A DNA stretch of 64,000 bases from Rhipicephalus microplus (GCF_043290135.1 NC_134702.1:92355819-92419818), one strand, 5' to 3'. Positions 50,201-60,101 are shown, numbered from the stretch's first letter. Notes: a model not told the origin generated them from the letters alone. Made by a program: numbers and translations.

Positions 50201-53200
50201 TAATGAGCAAACAATGTCTCTACTACATGTAACCCTGCTATGTCAAAAAAGCCACTGACTGCATAATTTAAAGACGAAAACGATTGTCTTTCAACATTGA
50301 ACTCACATAAGTGGCACCAGCAGATGGCTGACAAACAGCCCAAAGAAGGTAGGCTCCAGGTTCAGCTCTTGAACAGCCTTGATATTTTCTATGCTCTCTG
50401 TGGTCACCTTGAGGACAGAAAAATGGGCACTGATGAAGAGAAACTAACATATGCTTGATACGCGTGCAATGGCTTTAAAACACCAATGCCACATTTACAG
50501 AGTGTGCTGTGCCTTATTAGATGTATGCCGCGAACATTGCAGTAGACAGTTCGCCCCAGTTTCTTCATGCACACTGTTTGCGCATTTACGTAAAGCCGCT
50601 TAAAGACAGGAAAACACCATGAACTAGAGACAACACGTACTTATATATTTCATGAAAGTGCAAGTGACACTTCATAAAAGCAAATGGGGTAAAACAAAAG
50701 GCATGTGTAGTTGATATTAAACGCCTGTAGCAGCTTTCTTCACTATGAAATAAATATTCTGAAGAAAAAGTCACACACCAAATCACCCGTAAAATTTTAT
50801 TTAAATATTGTTTAGTTTGAAGGTGTTGGATTGCATGACATCAAGAAATGCAATACCGCATCTACTCGCGTAATGGACGCACTCGCGTAATAAACGCACC
50901 CCCAACTTTAGTCGTTGAAATTTGATTTTTTTGTTCGCCAGCATAATAAATGCACCCTCAACATTCATCTGCTGCAGTCTCGCAAACCCATACATGGCGC
51001 CTCCTTGCCCGTTGCACCTTTTTCATTTTTTATTATGCCGACCATCCTCGGTTACTTCAGCTCTCTCCCTCCCCCTCCCCGTTTTGTTTTTCTTTCTACA
51101 CGAAACTCTCAGTAAACAGAAATTTGTTGAACAGAACTGCTGCTTAAACAGAGCTATTGCCTCTGCAATGCTTGCTTTCGGGCTTGCATTCTGCACCCAT
51201 GTTCACCTCTCATTAAACGGAACTCCTGTTAAATAAAACATATTTTTCCAAACCCTTCAGGTTCCGTTTACTGGGAGTCTACTGTATTTGTGTGTGGCAC
51301 GCCCCTTGTCTTTTTAATTATCCATGGGCCACAGCCAGATTCCCGAATGGTGCGAGTGTATAGACATTGCCACTGACAAGCACACAGCGAGTGAAGGTCA
51401 CGAAACTGCCCGCGCCAACCAACGGTCGCTTCCTGCCAATACGAAACATCAAAACCTAACCCCATGCAAGATATTTTCGAGCTATGACGACGAGATTTGC
51501 TGTCGCCATGGCTGTAGTGAAACCCTATAGTCGCCAAGGGCCGTTTATCGATATCGCTTCATCTGTTCCTGGAAAAACAAAAAAATTGCTTGTCACCCAG
51601 AAAAGAGTGTGACGATTTAAAAAAATTTTGTCATTCATAGTACAGTACACATGTTTACACTGTTAGGGCATTTATTAGCCCGCACACAGTGAGCATACAC
51701 AATGGCAACAGTAACGGCCAAGCGAGACTCTCAGTGCGAGTGGCGTCCTTTTTGGGTAGACCCACTAGAAAGCACTTGAGGGTTTGACCCAGTTCAGTGT
51801 TCGGAGGCTTCTCTACAATTACCCCGGGGTCGAAGAGGGAGCCGCCTGGCGACCTAACAGCTTGTCACTATGAGCAGATCATAGTAAGCCTTCAGGCGCT
51901 CCACATTAACTATGTCGCGCCCGCGACGGTGCATGTCCGAAGATTCTTCAATTAGTTCGATCAGATAGTTGACCGGAGATGTGCGCTCTATCACGCGGTA
52001 GGGACCTTCGTATTTCAGGAGTAGTTTGGAAGGCCAGCTACAGAGGTCGGGATTGAGAGCCATACAAGGAAACCAAGAAAGAACGTGGGCTCAGAAGTGG
52101 TGGAGCCATCACGAACACTCTTCTGCCACTCTTGCTCAAGCGTCGTAAAAGTCTTGGCAAGCTCGCGACACTCTTCAGCAAGCCTGGCCATCTCAGAAAT
52201 AGGTGCACACTCAGATGGATCCGGCGCGTACTGGAGTATCGTGTCGATGGTGTGTGACGGGTGCCTTTCGTACAGCAAGAAGAAAGGTGAAAAACCGATC
52301 GTGCTCTGATGGGCGGTGTTGTAGGCGTAGGTGAGGAAGGGCAGTATAGTATCCCAATTTGTGTGGTTGGCGGCGACGTACATCGAAAGCATGTCGCCGA
52401 GGGTGCGGTTAAAGCGTTCAGTGAGACCATTCGTCTGCGGGTGGTAAGCAGTAGTTTTGCGGTGGACAGAATGGCAATCAGTGAGAATGGCTTCGACGAC
52501 TTCTGACAAGAAGACACGGCCTCGATCGTTGAGAAGCTCATGGAGTGGACCTTGGCGCAGTATGAATCAATGCAGTAGGAAGGACGCAACATCACGCGCA
52601 GACGCCGCAGGGAGAGCGGCGGTTTCAACGTAACGCGTTAAATGATCTACGGCGACGATGGCCCAGCGGTTACCAGCCGACGTTAGAGGAAGTGGTCCAT
52701 ACAAATAGATACCTATGCGCCCAAACAGACAGTCAGGGCAAAGTAACAGTCAGACCGGCTGGCGACATGTGTGCTGACGGTTTGCGGCGTTGGCAAGCGA
52801 GGCAGGAGCGAACGAACTGCTGCACGTAGCGGTACACCCCGCGCCAGAAGTAGCGTTGTCGAATGTGATGGTAGGTTTTGAATACCCCAGAGTAGCGCGC
52901 ATTGCGGATCAGAATGGAAGGATTCACATATCTCCGACTGCAGACTGCGAGGTATCACGAGTAACCACTGCCGTCCATCGGCGTTGTAATTGCGTCGGTG
53001 TAGAAGGCCATCACGGATGGCGAAATGGCGAGCTTGACGACGCAAGGCACGCCTAGATGGCGTTGCGGATGGATCAGAGAGCAAGTCGATGAGCAGGCCG
53101 GTCCAATTATCCTTTCGCTGTTCGGTAGCAATGATGTCAACATCAATGGCAGAAACAGCAGCCGAAGATACTGAGCAGAGCACATCACCTTCAGGCAGAG

Positions 53201-56200
53201 GGGAGCGCGAGAGGGCGTCGGCGGCAGCATGCTGGCGTCTGTTGCGGTACAGCACGCGGATGTCGTAGTCTTGTAAGCGAAGAGCCCAATGGGCGAGACG
53301 GCCTGAGGGATCCTTCAATGATGAAAGCCAGCATAGTGCATGATGGTCGGTGACGACATCGAATGGGCGACCATACAAATAAGGTCGAAACTTTGTAAGG
53401 GCCCAGACGATCGCCAGGCACTCTTTCTCCGTGACGGTGTAGTTTGTCTCGGCTCTCGTGAGCGTATGGCTTGCATATACTATGACATATTCAGGGAATC
53501 TGGGTTCGCGCTGCGCCAGGACAGCGCCGAGGCCTACACCACTGGCGTCTGTGTGCACCTCCGTCGGGGCCGTAGGGTCGCAGTAGCGTAGAATGGGAGG
53601 AGACGTCAGCAAATGGCGGAGCTTCGCGAACGCGTCGTCGCACTCAGACGACCACGAATTGGGGGCCCGTTACTTCCAAGGAGCTTCGTCAGCGGTGATA
53701 TAATCGTAGCAAAGTTTCGTATGAAGCGTCGGAAGTATGAGCACAGGCCCACGAAACTACGCAGTTCTTTGACGAACGCAGGTTTGGGGAATTCAGCCAC
53801 GGCCCGAAGCTTGGCTGGGTCAGGAAGAATGCCATCCTTAGACACGACGTACCCTAGGATGGTGAGTTGCCGTGCTGCATAGCGGCACTTCTTCAGATTT
53901 AGTTGCAAGCCGGCATTGCTCACACGTGCGAAAACTTCTTTCAGACGTTGGAGATGCGTGGAGAAATCTGGGCCGAACACAACAACGTCATCGAGGTAAC
54001 ACCAGCACGTGTGCCATTTCAAGTTGCGCAGAACGGTGTCCATCATGCGCTCAAAGGTCGCAGGTGCATTACATAGACCAAACGGCATGACGTTGAATTC
54101 GTACAAGCCGTCGGGTGTGAGGAATGCAGTCTTCGGTCGAGCGTCATTAGCCATGGGTACTTGCCAGTACCCTGAGCGCAGATCGAGAGAAGAAAAAAAT
54201 TCGGCTCCGTGAAGGCTCTCAATTGCGTCATCGATGCGCAGCAGTGGGTAAACATCCTTGCGAGTGATCTTATTGAGCCGTCTGTAGTCCACACAGAACC
54301 ACACAAAACCATCTTTCTTCGCAACAAGAACAACAGGAGACGCCCATGGACTGTCCGAGGGCCGAATAACATCGCGTCTGAGCATATTATCAACCTGCTC
54401 GTTAATTTCCCGGCGTTCAGCAGGCGACACGCGGTAGAGACGTTGCCGTAATGGTGGATGGGCACCATTGTCGATATGATGCGTAACAGTGGACACGCGA
54501 CCGAGAGAACTTCGCCCGACATCGAAAGAAGAACGATATTCTTGCAACAGGTTCAGAAGCTGGGAACGCTGTACCGAAGTAAGTTTGTCATCAAAGTAGG
54601 GGCCAAATACATCAAGAGATGATAGATCAGAAGTGGAAACAGCACTGATGGTACGCAAATTGGGACAACGCCAGTCATCGGGTACGTCCAGGACTTGTGC
54701 GTCAACGACCGGTTCCACTCTGCCGAGACATTCCCCTCGAACCAACGTAACAGTGTTTGGGGATAGGTTGGTCACAAAAATAGCGGCGTTGCCCTGGGTG
54801 ATTAGCAAGGTCGCGAAAGGTACTAGCAACCCTTTCCTTCTGCAAGCATGGTCGGATGATGAAACGAGTGCAATGGTGTCGGGGAGACCGGTGCAGTAGA
54901 CCGAAGCACCCATCGTCGAGCTTGGAGGTGCTATGGTATCGTCTTTCACGAGAATCTTGCTCAGTGTCGAGGGACTGTCTTCTGACGTCAAATGCGAGAA
55001 GGGTGAGAGTTCAATTTCGGCGGCGGCACTATGGATGACGGCGTCGTTGCGGGAGAGAAAATCCCATCCCAGGATGATGTCATGAGAGCATGCAGGAATG
55101 ATAATAAATTGGGCGACATACAGAACGTCCTGAACGACAATGCGAGCTGTGCACCCCGCTGTAGGATGAATACGATGCGAACTAGCAGTACGAAGGGACA
55201 ACCCAGAAATTGGCATCGTCACTTTTCAAAGCAAGCGGCAAAGGTTTTCGTCCATAATTGATACTGCAGCTCCAGTGTCAATAAGAGCAGATGCATGAAC
55301 ACCGTCCACAAGCACGTCAATGACATTAGATGGGCGGCTCTGAGGGCTTTCACAATGAGATAGCGTCGCAAACCTTGCCTCGGGGACTGCGACGACTAGT
55401 TCTCCCTCTCGTGAGCAGCTGAACTTGGGCGCATTGGGGACAGGAAACAACGTCGTGGAGACGGCGACCTTCGAGGAGATGGACCTGGGCGAGACGGCGA
55501 TGGCATAGACGGCGTTTCTTCGTGATAGGGACGGCTGAGTTTGCCAGCAACAGGCGAAGAAATCGGAGACGGCTGTACGCGATGGCAATAACGGGCTACG
55601 TGACCGGCGTAACCGCAGGCAAAGCAGATGGGCCGGTTGTCGGGTGTGCGCCACCTGTTCACCGAGGTAGGTCTCACCCATGTAGGTCGCACCTGTTCAC
55701 CGGGGTAGGTCTCACCCATGTCGCAAGAACTGATGGACGGAACGGTGGCTGCATGGTGGGCTGAAGCTGAGGCTGAGGGGTTACGTCAACATACATAGCG
55801 GGCATACCCGCTGCAAAGGACGGAGGTCGAGCGGCAGCTTCGGCGTAGGTCAGAGGGGCGGGTGCTGGAACGACTTGAGGCGACCTGGCGACCACTTGGG
55901 CGTAACTCAGGGGCGCAGGAGCCAAAGGCTGTTGGGGGTGGTACGCAGGCATTACCTCTGCTATTTCCTGCTCAATCCCTCGACGGATGGATGGAAGAAT
56001 GGTAGTGGCCGATTGTTGAACAGCCAGCGGGTGGGCAAAGCGCAGGAGAGAGAACTGGCGCGCGATTTCCTCACGCATGAAGGACTTGAGGTCTGCCAGC
56101 AGTGCCACCTGATCAGATCTCACCTCCAAGCTAGCAAGCCCTGCATCTCGTGGTGTAGAGCAACGGGTCATCGAATGCTGCCGGCAGAGCTCCTCTTAGC

Positions 56201-58764
56201 TCTGGCACAGCGTGATGACCTCAGCCACTGTGCCTGGGTTTTTGGCAAGCAGCATCGTGAAGGCATCATCGTCGATGCCTTTCATGACGTTTCGGATCTT
56301 GTTTGATTCGAACATGCTGTTGTTGGATTTATTGCACAAGTCCAGGACATCTTCGATGTAACTGGTGAATGATTCACCAGCCTGCTGAGCGCATTCGCGT
56401 AAGTGCTGCTCGGCTTGCAGCTTGCGAACGGCAGGGCGGCCAAAAACGTTGGTGATAGCGATCTTAAAATCGGACCCGGTTGCGAAATCGGATGCGTGGT
56501 TGTTGTACCACAAATTTGCAACGCCCGCAAGGTAGAACACCAAATTTGTCAACTTGCCGTCCTCGTCCCATTTGTTGGGGACGCTCACGCGCTCGTAAAT
56601 GGCGAGCCAGTCCACCACGTCAAAACGATCGGCGCCCGTGAAGATGGGTGAATCGCGGATCCTGGGGACACCGGGACAAGGGGGTGGCATGGAAGGAGGC
56701 GTTTGCTGAGAGGCGTCGTGGGACATAGTAGATAGCAGGGTATGGGATCGTCGTTCCAAGGGCATCGAAAGGGATCGTAGCACTGTCCACCAATTTGTTA
56801 GGGCGTTTATTAGCCGGCACACAGCGAGCATACACAATGGCGACAGTAACGGCCAAGCACGGACTCTTAGCGCAAGCGGCATCCTTTTTGGGTAGACCCA
56901 CTAGAAAGCACTTGAGGGTTCGACCCAGTTCAGTGTTCGGAGGCTTCTCTACAACACTAAATAACCAATGCCGTGGGTGGTCAACTGCTACATGCTAGAA
57001 AGCGACACACACATAGTATCTTGCGCTTGACACAATTTGTGAAGCATGTGTACAGTGACAAAGTAAAGCTTATAAATGTGAGTAGTATTTTTACATTTAC
57101 TAATAGGCTTTCTGTATGGTATAGCTTTAGACTCAGCTTAGTGAGAGTGCAAGGTGACTCGATCAATAATACCTTGTGTAATACACAACAATGCTCCTCT
57201 GCACAGGACTGAGGGATCGACAATGTGACATCAAAACCTTCGGTATAATGAGTGGTATGTGCAATGACTTGAAATAATTGCATCATGCCATTACGAACCT
57301 GGCCACTGAAAGTCATGTTCGCTGTGATGCAAGTGTTCGAGTACAAACTGCACTGACACGGCTCAAGCTGAAGATAGCAAAAACAAAAGTATATGCCTTA
57401 CTTGGCTTTGAATTGTCACATTTTACTCCCTGAGCATTCCACCCATGCATGCACTAGAGCACATACATGTGGCTGGACACTTTACTCACTTGAACAGCGT
57501 GCATCATCAGGTGTGCACCGCGGCGCTGGGAGGCCTTTTCAACACGCAGCTGCAGTCCACCAGCCAGTGCCAGAATGGGCACAATAGCCACCAAGGCGAG
57601 GGCCAGCTTCCAGCCAAAGGCAAAAGCCAGCGACAGGCTCGTTCCAAGCGTAACCAACGCCGTGAACATCACTGCCAAGCGGTAGCCTGCTGCCTGCAAT
57701 TGCATGAGACTTCAACAGTGTCTGCCACTAAAGCGGCAAACTCAATGATGACACAGCACAGTGGTTACCAACGTTGAACCTGCAAGCACCTAGCACACCA
57801 AATAAAGCTATAATATACTAGTAGCCAGAAATCGCACAGGAAGGGATTCCACAATAAAATATTTGCATGCTTACCTAAAGACATAAACAGCAGCTCAACA
57901 AAAAAAAAAGACCTATCGTATCCCCACATCTGTAACCAGTGCAAACAAGTATATAAGTGTAGACCAATTTCACTTGAATTGTTTTGGGTGCAGCTTCACT
58001 GCACTACAGCTTACACTGCTGTGAATCAGCTTGCACTGCTGTAAAGCTATACACTGCTGTGAACTAGAAAAAAGTCACGACTGTGGCTACGATCAAACAC
58101 ACAAAACAAGGTTGCTTCTAGAGTTTTGGTATTTTGATAGAATTGTGTACGACTGTCTTCAGAACCACTGAAATGATCCGGCACACTATCTTATGTGTGG
58201 CTGATATGCGTGGAAAATTTCGTCATTTGCCAGTTATTAGAGGCATACTTCTCTACAGAAAGAGCATAGAAATTATTCTTCGAAGTGGATGGCAAACTAT
58301 ATTGCACTTTACTAGAATCAGTAGGGTGATTCTCGATACACAGAACTAAATGAACAGTGGTATCACGCGACATAAAATTTGCCGTCTCTTATAAACCAGA
58401 TTGTTCAGGATGTCCAATGGCAGAAACCAAACTCATCAGACTGAATATGCAAATAAAACAACTACAAACCCTTCCATGAACTTCTAACGAAAGACGCAAC
58501 CTACGACAGATATTCCTTTTTTGAATCCTCCAAAAAGGTCAGTGTCATTATGTGAAAAAGCCTTTTATTTTCATAATAATTAAGGAATTCAGCTATACTC
58601 ACAGTTTTAACAACAGGAACATCAGTCGCTAGTCGAGAGGCCAACGTGGGTGAAGAGTGGGACTCGTCGTCAAACCAGCCTATGTGCTGCCGCAGGATGT
58701 TGGCCAGCACAGCGACCCGCAAGCGAAATGTCAAGTTCTCACCAGCAATGCCTACGCCCAGTGT
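35638..58764 (-). CDS. ABCB/P-glycoprotein-type multidrug exporter, C-terminal half (5' part outside the window)
   Basis: Nine minus-strand exons: 58764-58603, 57693-57490, 50407-50307, 48932-48792, 46760-46604, 44969-44775, 42467-42255, 41642-41493 and 35838-35638. Joined, they give 507 open codons and a stop. The order matches the second half of full-length ABCB transporters: intracellular loop and TM helices of TMD2 ([46 protein letters not shown]), then NBD2. NBD2 has an A-loop Tyr (FAYPSRP), Walker [10 protein letters not shown], signature LSEGQ, Walker [13 protein letters not shown] and H-loop His (ISHRLS). These plasma-membrane pumps use ATP to export lipophilic compounds; in ticks, P-glycoproteins have been linked to acaricide handling. 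Oddities: Cys at the Q-loop glutamine position (IVACEP) and Glu in the signature. TMD1, NBD1 and early TMD2 exons are not found before the LINE at 59.7 kb. No frameshift or stop is seen. Confidence 0.87.
36855..37911 (-). mobile_element. 5'-truncated LINE (CR1/L2-like 3' end) in the last ABC intron
   Basis: Minus-strand frame 37911-37429 encodes the tail of a non-LTR reverse transcriptase: '[20 protein letters not shown]', 'YCLLVWAS', '[12 protein letters not shown]', ending near '[16 protein letters not shown]'. The 3' UTR follows, with a microsatellite, and ends in a TTGAATTGAATTGAA tail (plus strand near 36855-36875), typical of CR1/L2-group LINEs. The catalytic YxDD part is absent. Confidence 0.7.
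37190..37315. repeat. Compound (CATA)/(TA) microsatellite
   Basis: About 125 bases of alternating tacaca, tatata and catata units inside the LINE 3' UTR. Open frames here are low-complexity artefacts. Confidence 0.85.
38100..41450. other. Intronic DNA of the ABC gene, no exon seen
   Basis: Part of the GC-AG intron 35839-41492. It includes moderately GC-rich repeat-like sequence at 38.17-38.6 kb and a piggyBac-like end (ACACTGAAGGGGTTAA, about 38742-38757) without a visible partner. An inverted GATT-rich stretch lies at 39.59-39.64 kb. Nothing coding is recognised. Confidence 0.4.
41491..41495 (-). other. GC-type 5' splice site of the last ABC intron
   Basis: The exon ends ..GAACAG and the intron starts gcaagt. 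Apart from the C the donor is a perfect consensus (CAG/GcAAGT), as typical for GC-AG introns. Protein continuity (Ala-Glu-Gln then Ala-Val-Leu-Glu) supports use of this site. Confidence 0.8.
41493..41642 (-). CDS. ABC transporter exon: signature motif and Walker B of NBD2
   Basis: 50 codons, phase 0. It contains '[18 protein letters not shown]' (LSEGQ in place of LSGGQ) and '[17 protein letters not shown]' with the catalytic Glu after the Walker B Asp and an intact D-loop. Confidence 0.9.
42255..42467 (-). CDS. ABC transporter exon: Q-loop region of NBD2
   Basis: 71 codons, phase 0, acceptor ttcgcgcag and donor CTG/gtgggt. It reads '[17 protein letters not shown]' then '[20 protein letters not shown]'. 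In relatives the corresponding segment is IVxQEP; here Gln is Cys (codon TGT, about 42405-42415). The helical subdomain follows, ending '[11 protein letters not shown]'. Confidence 0.88.
44210..44256. repeat. (GT)n(AT)n microsatellite
   Basis: Short GT run followed by about 14 AT units, in an ABC intron. Confidence 0.85.
44775..44969 (-). CDS. ABC transporter exon: NBD2 start with A-loop and Walker A
   Basis: 65 codons, phase 0, acceptor tttccgcag and donor GTG/gtgagc. It has the A-loop Tyr in 'VTFAYPSRP' and Walker A '[19 protein letters not shown]'. Confidence 0.92.
45672..46294. mobile_element. TTAA-flanked MITE, family B, copy 2
   Basis: Opposite orientation to copy 1 (18517-19078). Its left end matches the inverse of copy 1's right end through 'TTTTGTACAAACACATT', and its right end matches copy 1's left end. 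Perfect TTAA on both sides (45668-45671, 46295-46298). In an ABC intron. Confidence 0.75.
46604..46760 (-). CDS. ABC transporter exon: last TM region and linker to NBD2
   Basis: 157 bases. The first G completes the Arg codon split with the previous exon (phase 2), and the exon ends in phase 0 at a CCT/gtaagt donor. It encodes '[20 protein letters not shown]', then a helix and '[15 protein letters not shown]'. Confidence 0.9.
47161..47275 (-). mobile_element. 5'-truncated Ruka-like SINE fragment
   Basis: Same body as 25090-25344 ('gtggggtttaacgtcccaaa', 'gtagtggagggctccgg') but lacking the tRNA-like head. Perfect 9-bp target duplication ATCCAAGCT (47152-47160, 47276-47284), as left by LINE-driven insertion. 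Confidence 0.8.
47382..47722. mobile_element. TTAA-type MITE end (family E), right end not found
   Basis: AGGGGTCGTGAAACGTTTTC follows TTAA (47378-47381), the same layout as families A-D. The right terminus was not found and may have been lost at the hAT-like sequence starting 47725. Confidence 0.4.
47725..47880. mobile_element. hAT-like terminal fragment
   Basis: CAGTGGTTCTCAAATGGGGG is the characteristic start of many hAT (Charlie-like) elements. No opposite terminus or transposase seen; the end coordinate is approximate. Confidence 0.5.
47904..48729. mobile_element. Non-autonomous DNA element with CTTGYRYGAATATTCGAA ends, hosting a nested MITE
   Basis: Left CTTGTGCGAATATTCGAA and the inverse of right CTTGCGTGAATATTCGAA form an 18-bp TIR with two differences. 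The interior is AT-rich ('attcgaattcgcttcgattc') and contains MITE A copy 2 plus a 17-base poly-C (48095-48111). Confidence 0.6.
48123..48634. mobile_element. MITE family A, copy 2 (nested)
   Basis: Collinear with copy 1 (21159-21733): 'AGGGGCCCTG.CACACTTTTT' start, shared 'GATCGGTAGT.GAGGCT' and 'AAATATTATAGC', and inverse end 'AAAAAGTGTTGCAGGGCCCC'. Right flank TTAA (48635-48638); the left flank has decayed. Confidence 0.75.
48792..48932 (-). CDS. ABC transporter exon: TM helix 11 region
   Basis: 141 bases, phase 2 at both ends. Acceptor tgtctgcag, donor ACAG/gtaagt. It encodes '[20 protein letters not shown]' and '[20 protein letters not shown]'. Confidence 0.9.
49435..49508. repeat. Two adjacent hairpins
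   Basis: 49435-49461: arms AGACGTGGTT and AACCACGTCT around seven bases. 49475-49508: arms CCTCTCTTGATATG and inverse around six bases. Both are perfect in the arms and only 13 bases apart, inside an ABC intron. Possible terminus of a foldback element or a structured transcript; unknown. Confidence 0.6.
49833..49920. repeat. Tandem duplication, 46-bp period
   Basis: 'ccagtgctgtaactgagagt' occurs twice, 46 bases apart, with flanking 'ataatc' and 'ggaaaa/agaaaa' also repeated. Intronic. Confidence 0.75.
50307..50407 (-). CDS. ABC transporter exon: intracellular loop 4
   Basis: 101 bases, phase 0 in and phase 2 out (the codon for Ile is completed by the next exon). It encodes '[19 protein letters not shown]', matching the 'EAIEN.RTV' segment of P-glycoproteins. 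Confidence 0.88.
51105..51284. mobile_element. Truncated Tigger/pogo-like element
   Basis: The right end reads 'GTTTACTGGGAGTCTACTG' then TA, the inverse of the CAGTAGACTC terminus seen at 816. 'aactgctgcttaaac' also matches the small MITE's 'aattgctgcttaagt'. The left end is missing. The adjacent 'actcgcgtaat.gacgcac' repeat (50865-50905) may belong to the same insertion. Confidence 0.5.
51661..51817 (-). repeat. 3' LTR of the Gypsy element
   Basis: 157 bp with TG..CA ends (plus strand TGTTAGGGCA ... CTCTACA). Collinear with 56796-56953. Confidence 0.88.
51854..53612 (-). pseudogene. Gypsy pol 3' part: RNase H and integrase, broken
   Basis: RNase H (53612 downward) has '[14 protein letters not shown]' and 'VTDHHAL'. 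The integrase zinc finger continues in another frame ('[10 protein letters not shown]', 'CLACQRRK'). The integrase core follows: the first catalytic Asp position reads Tyr (GIYLYGPL, codon 52707-52705), a TGA stop lies at 52569-52567, and the later Asp (LLNDRGRV) and Glu (GLTERFNR) remain. A GPY-like tail ([20 protein letters not shown]) ends at 51854. At least three frame breaks. Confidence 0.85.
53606..55681 (-). pseudogene. Gypsy pol 5' part: protease and reverse transcriptase, broken
   Basis: Protease motif '[13 protein letters not shown]' at about 55279-55270 is followed by a TGA (55228-55226) in the same frame, then '[12 protein letters not shown]'. The RT is a long open stretch (55222-53606) with '[20 protein letters not shown]', '[15 protein letters not shown]' and YLDD at 53999-53988. 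A frameshift near 53610 separates it from RNase H. Confidence 0.87.
55585..56765 (-). pseudogene. Gypsy gag, broken
   Basis: Starts at '[11 protein letters not shown]' (56765) or 'MSHDASQQT' (56726). The capsid-like part includes '[20 protein letters not shown]', and a TAA stop sits at 56198-56196. The same frame resumes with a Pro/Ala-rich segment to 55674, and after the duplication-linked frameshift a CCHC zinc knuckle ([14 protein letters not shown]) is found at about 55626-55585. Confidence 0.82.
55652..55721. repeat. 38-bp tandem duplication in gag
   Basis: 'cacctgttcaccgaggtagg' starts at 55652 and again (one change) at 55690, matching for 32 bases per copy. Because 38 is not a multiple of three it shifts the gag frame just before the zinc knuckle. 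Confidence 0.85.
56796..56953 (-). repeat. 5' LTR of the Gypsy element
   Basis: 158 bp, TG..CA ends. Directly downstream (minus strand) is AAT then TGGTGGACAGTGCTACG, a plausible primer-binding site since it begins TGG; I cannot assign the tRNA. Confidence 0.88.
57490..57693 (-). CDS. ABC transporter exon: TM helices 9-10
   Basis: 68 codons, phase 0 both sides, acceptor caattgcag and donor CAA/gtgagt. It encodes '[17 protein letters not shown]', '[20 protein letters not shown]' and a polar loop, matching the P-glycoprotein segment 'GSRLAV...GWQLTLLLLAIVPI'. Confidence 0.9.
58603..58764 (-). CDS. ABC transporter exon: TMD2 intracellular loop 3 (first exon visible in the window)
   Basis: 54 codons if the acceptor is ctttatgcag at 58766-58765; donor ACT/gtgagt. 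It encodes '[20 protein letters not shown]' and '[14 protein letters not shown]'. The frame stays open upstream to about 58830 with hydrophobic residues, so the exon could begin slightly further 5'; however that stretch carries a tandem repeat (ttgcaagagtca twice) and charged residues, which looks intronic. Confidence 0.82.
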
Positions 58765-58766
58765 CT

Positions 58767-59684
58767 GCATAAAGTAAGCGACACATTTAGCAATGACTCT
58801 TGCAACAATTATCAGTGACTCTTGCAACAATTAATTATGCTTGGTGCAGTACAAAAACTACTATAAGCGACTAAAAACTTGGTTCCACAAATCTCACAAA
58901 TTACTTAGAATCATGAGCGTTGCTTACAGCTTATTGAAGTCCACTACTCTACTGTATCTGCCAGAGGAACAATGATCTCGGAGTAACTGTATGAATGTGA
59001 TACAAACCCGCATGAATTCAGTTACCGTAGCTGCATGCGAGATGAGGCGGGATATTTTGTTAGTGTTATGTCACAGTACGAAATGTTGTAAAAGGGCAAG
59101 AAGGAGCTACATGAGATTGGTTGAGGCCCGAGTCACGATTGACATAGAGTGTACTAGAATGGAAGAATGGATCCACTGGAGTGGGCGGCAAGCGATGCGG
59201 GTGAAGCAAAAAGGGCGGAAAATTTGTGATGACGTTGTAGTCGCCTTTACTTGAAGCTCTGGCTGATTCTATGTTGGGTCGGTGGAGCTGCAGCCGGCAG
59301 CACACGTAGGACTGCTGCGAGAGATTTGAGCCGGGCCAAGCTGTCATCTGCTCGACACACCGCTGTTTTTGCAGCGTTTTTTACCAGTTGTTTGTTAGCT
59401 ACTTTCAACCTTGTTGGTGCGAAAAAAAGAATAGAACACAATGGAGCTAGCCCTGCTGCTATTATCTATGAGCAGGGCATTTGGCGAAATTAACGTAGTG
59501 ACTCGCTTTTGTTGAATTATTCCCGAGACGTGGTGCGACGTCATCTATGGCTCTGCACAAATGATGTAGGATACACTTGAGACGCGAATATTATTGCGCT
59601 GCCGTCGCCAGCTGCCGCGCATGATCACAACTATGGCAACATCAGCAGTAACTATGGTAACCTTCAGGTGAAGGTGACGGTGGC
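58767..59684. other. Intronic or upstream DNA of the ABC gene
   Basis: No further ABC exon was recognised between the visible 5'-most exon and the LINE. Moderately GC-rich sequence at 59.26-59.36 kb has no domain signature. Confidence 0.4.
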
Positions 59685-60059
59685 TGATGATGATGATGAT
59701 TAGTGGAGTTTATTGGCGCAAGGGCCAGATGTGGCCAAAGAGCGCCAGAGCGATGATAATGAATCGTGCGATGTGCAGTGTAGATAAAACAGATGTGACG
59801 TGGCTGTAAATGGGCCCCAAAAAAAAAACAGTCGCTGTAGGTGCGTAAAAATATATATAAAGTAAAATTATGGCAATGACAAATGATGTGTGCTATGAAG
59901 CCATAAAATGGTTTAAATGTGATATGTATGTGAAATAAAAACTTGGCATGGAGCACCAGTGCCTCGACAGAACCCTTAAAACAAGAGCATGGAGGCCTGG
60001 GCTCATTGAAAGCTGCTATCACAGCGGCATCCTCTGAACAGAGGATGCGCTATGAACCT

Positions 60060-60101
60060 GTTGGGCTAAAAACATTCAATGTTGGGCTAAAAACATTCAA
60101 T
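60060..60101. repeat. 21-bp exact tandem duplication
   Basis: 'gttgggctaaaaacattcaa' (plus t) occurs twice head to tail inside the 3' part of the LINE. Confidence 0.9.

Larger units (their letters stand above)
51661..56953 (-). mobile_element. Degenerate Ty3/Gypsy LTR retrotransposon
   Basis: LTRs of 157-158 bp, gag, protease, RT, RNase H and integrase all in minus-strand order, inserted in the ABC intron 50408-57489. ACAC flanks both ends (51657-51660, 56954-56957), a probable 4-bp target duplication. The LTRs differ at about a dozen positions plus one indel, so insertion is old. Multiple stops, frameshifts and a lost integrase catalytic Asp make it inactive. Confidence 0.9.

Noticed and set aside
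52038..52628. 196-codon frame over the Gypsy integrase
   Set aside because: The integrase motifs ([15 protein letters not shown]) are in a different frame; this one is a shadow.
58767..58830. Extra upstream coding in the first visible ABC exon
   Set aside because: The frame is open and hydrophobic but contains a short tandem repeat and charged residues in what should be a membrane helix; the acceptor at 58765 is more convincing. Not fully excluded.
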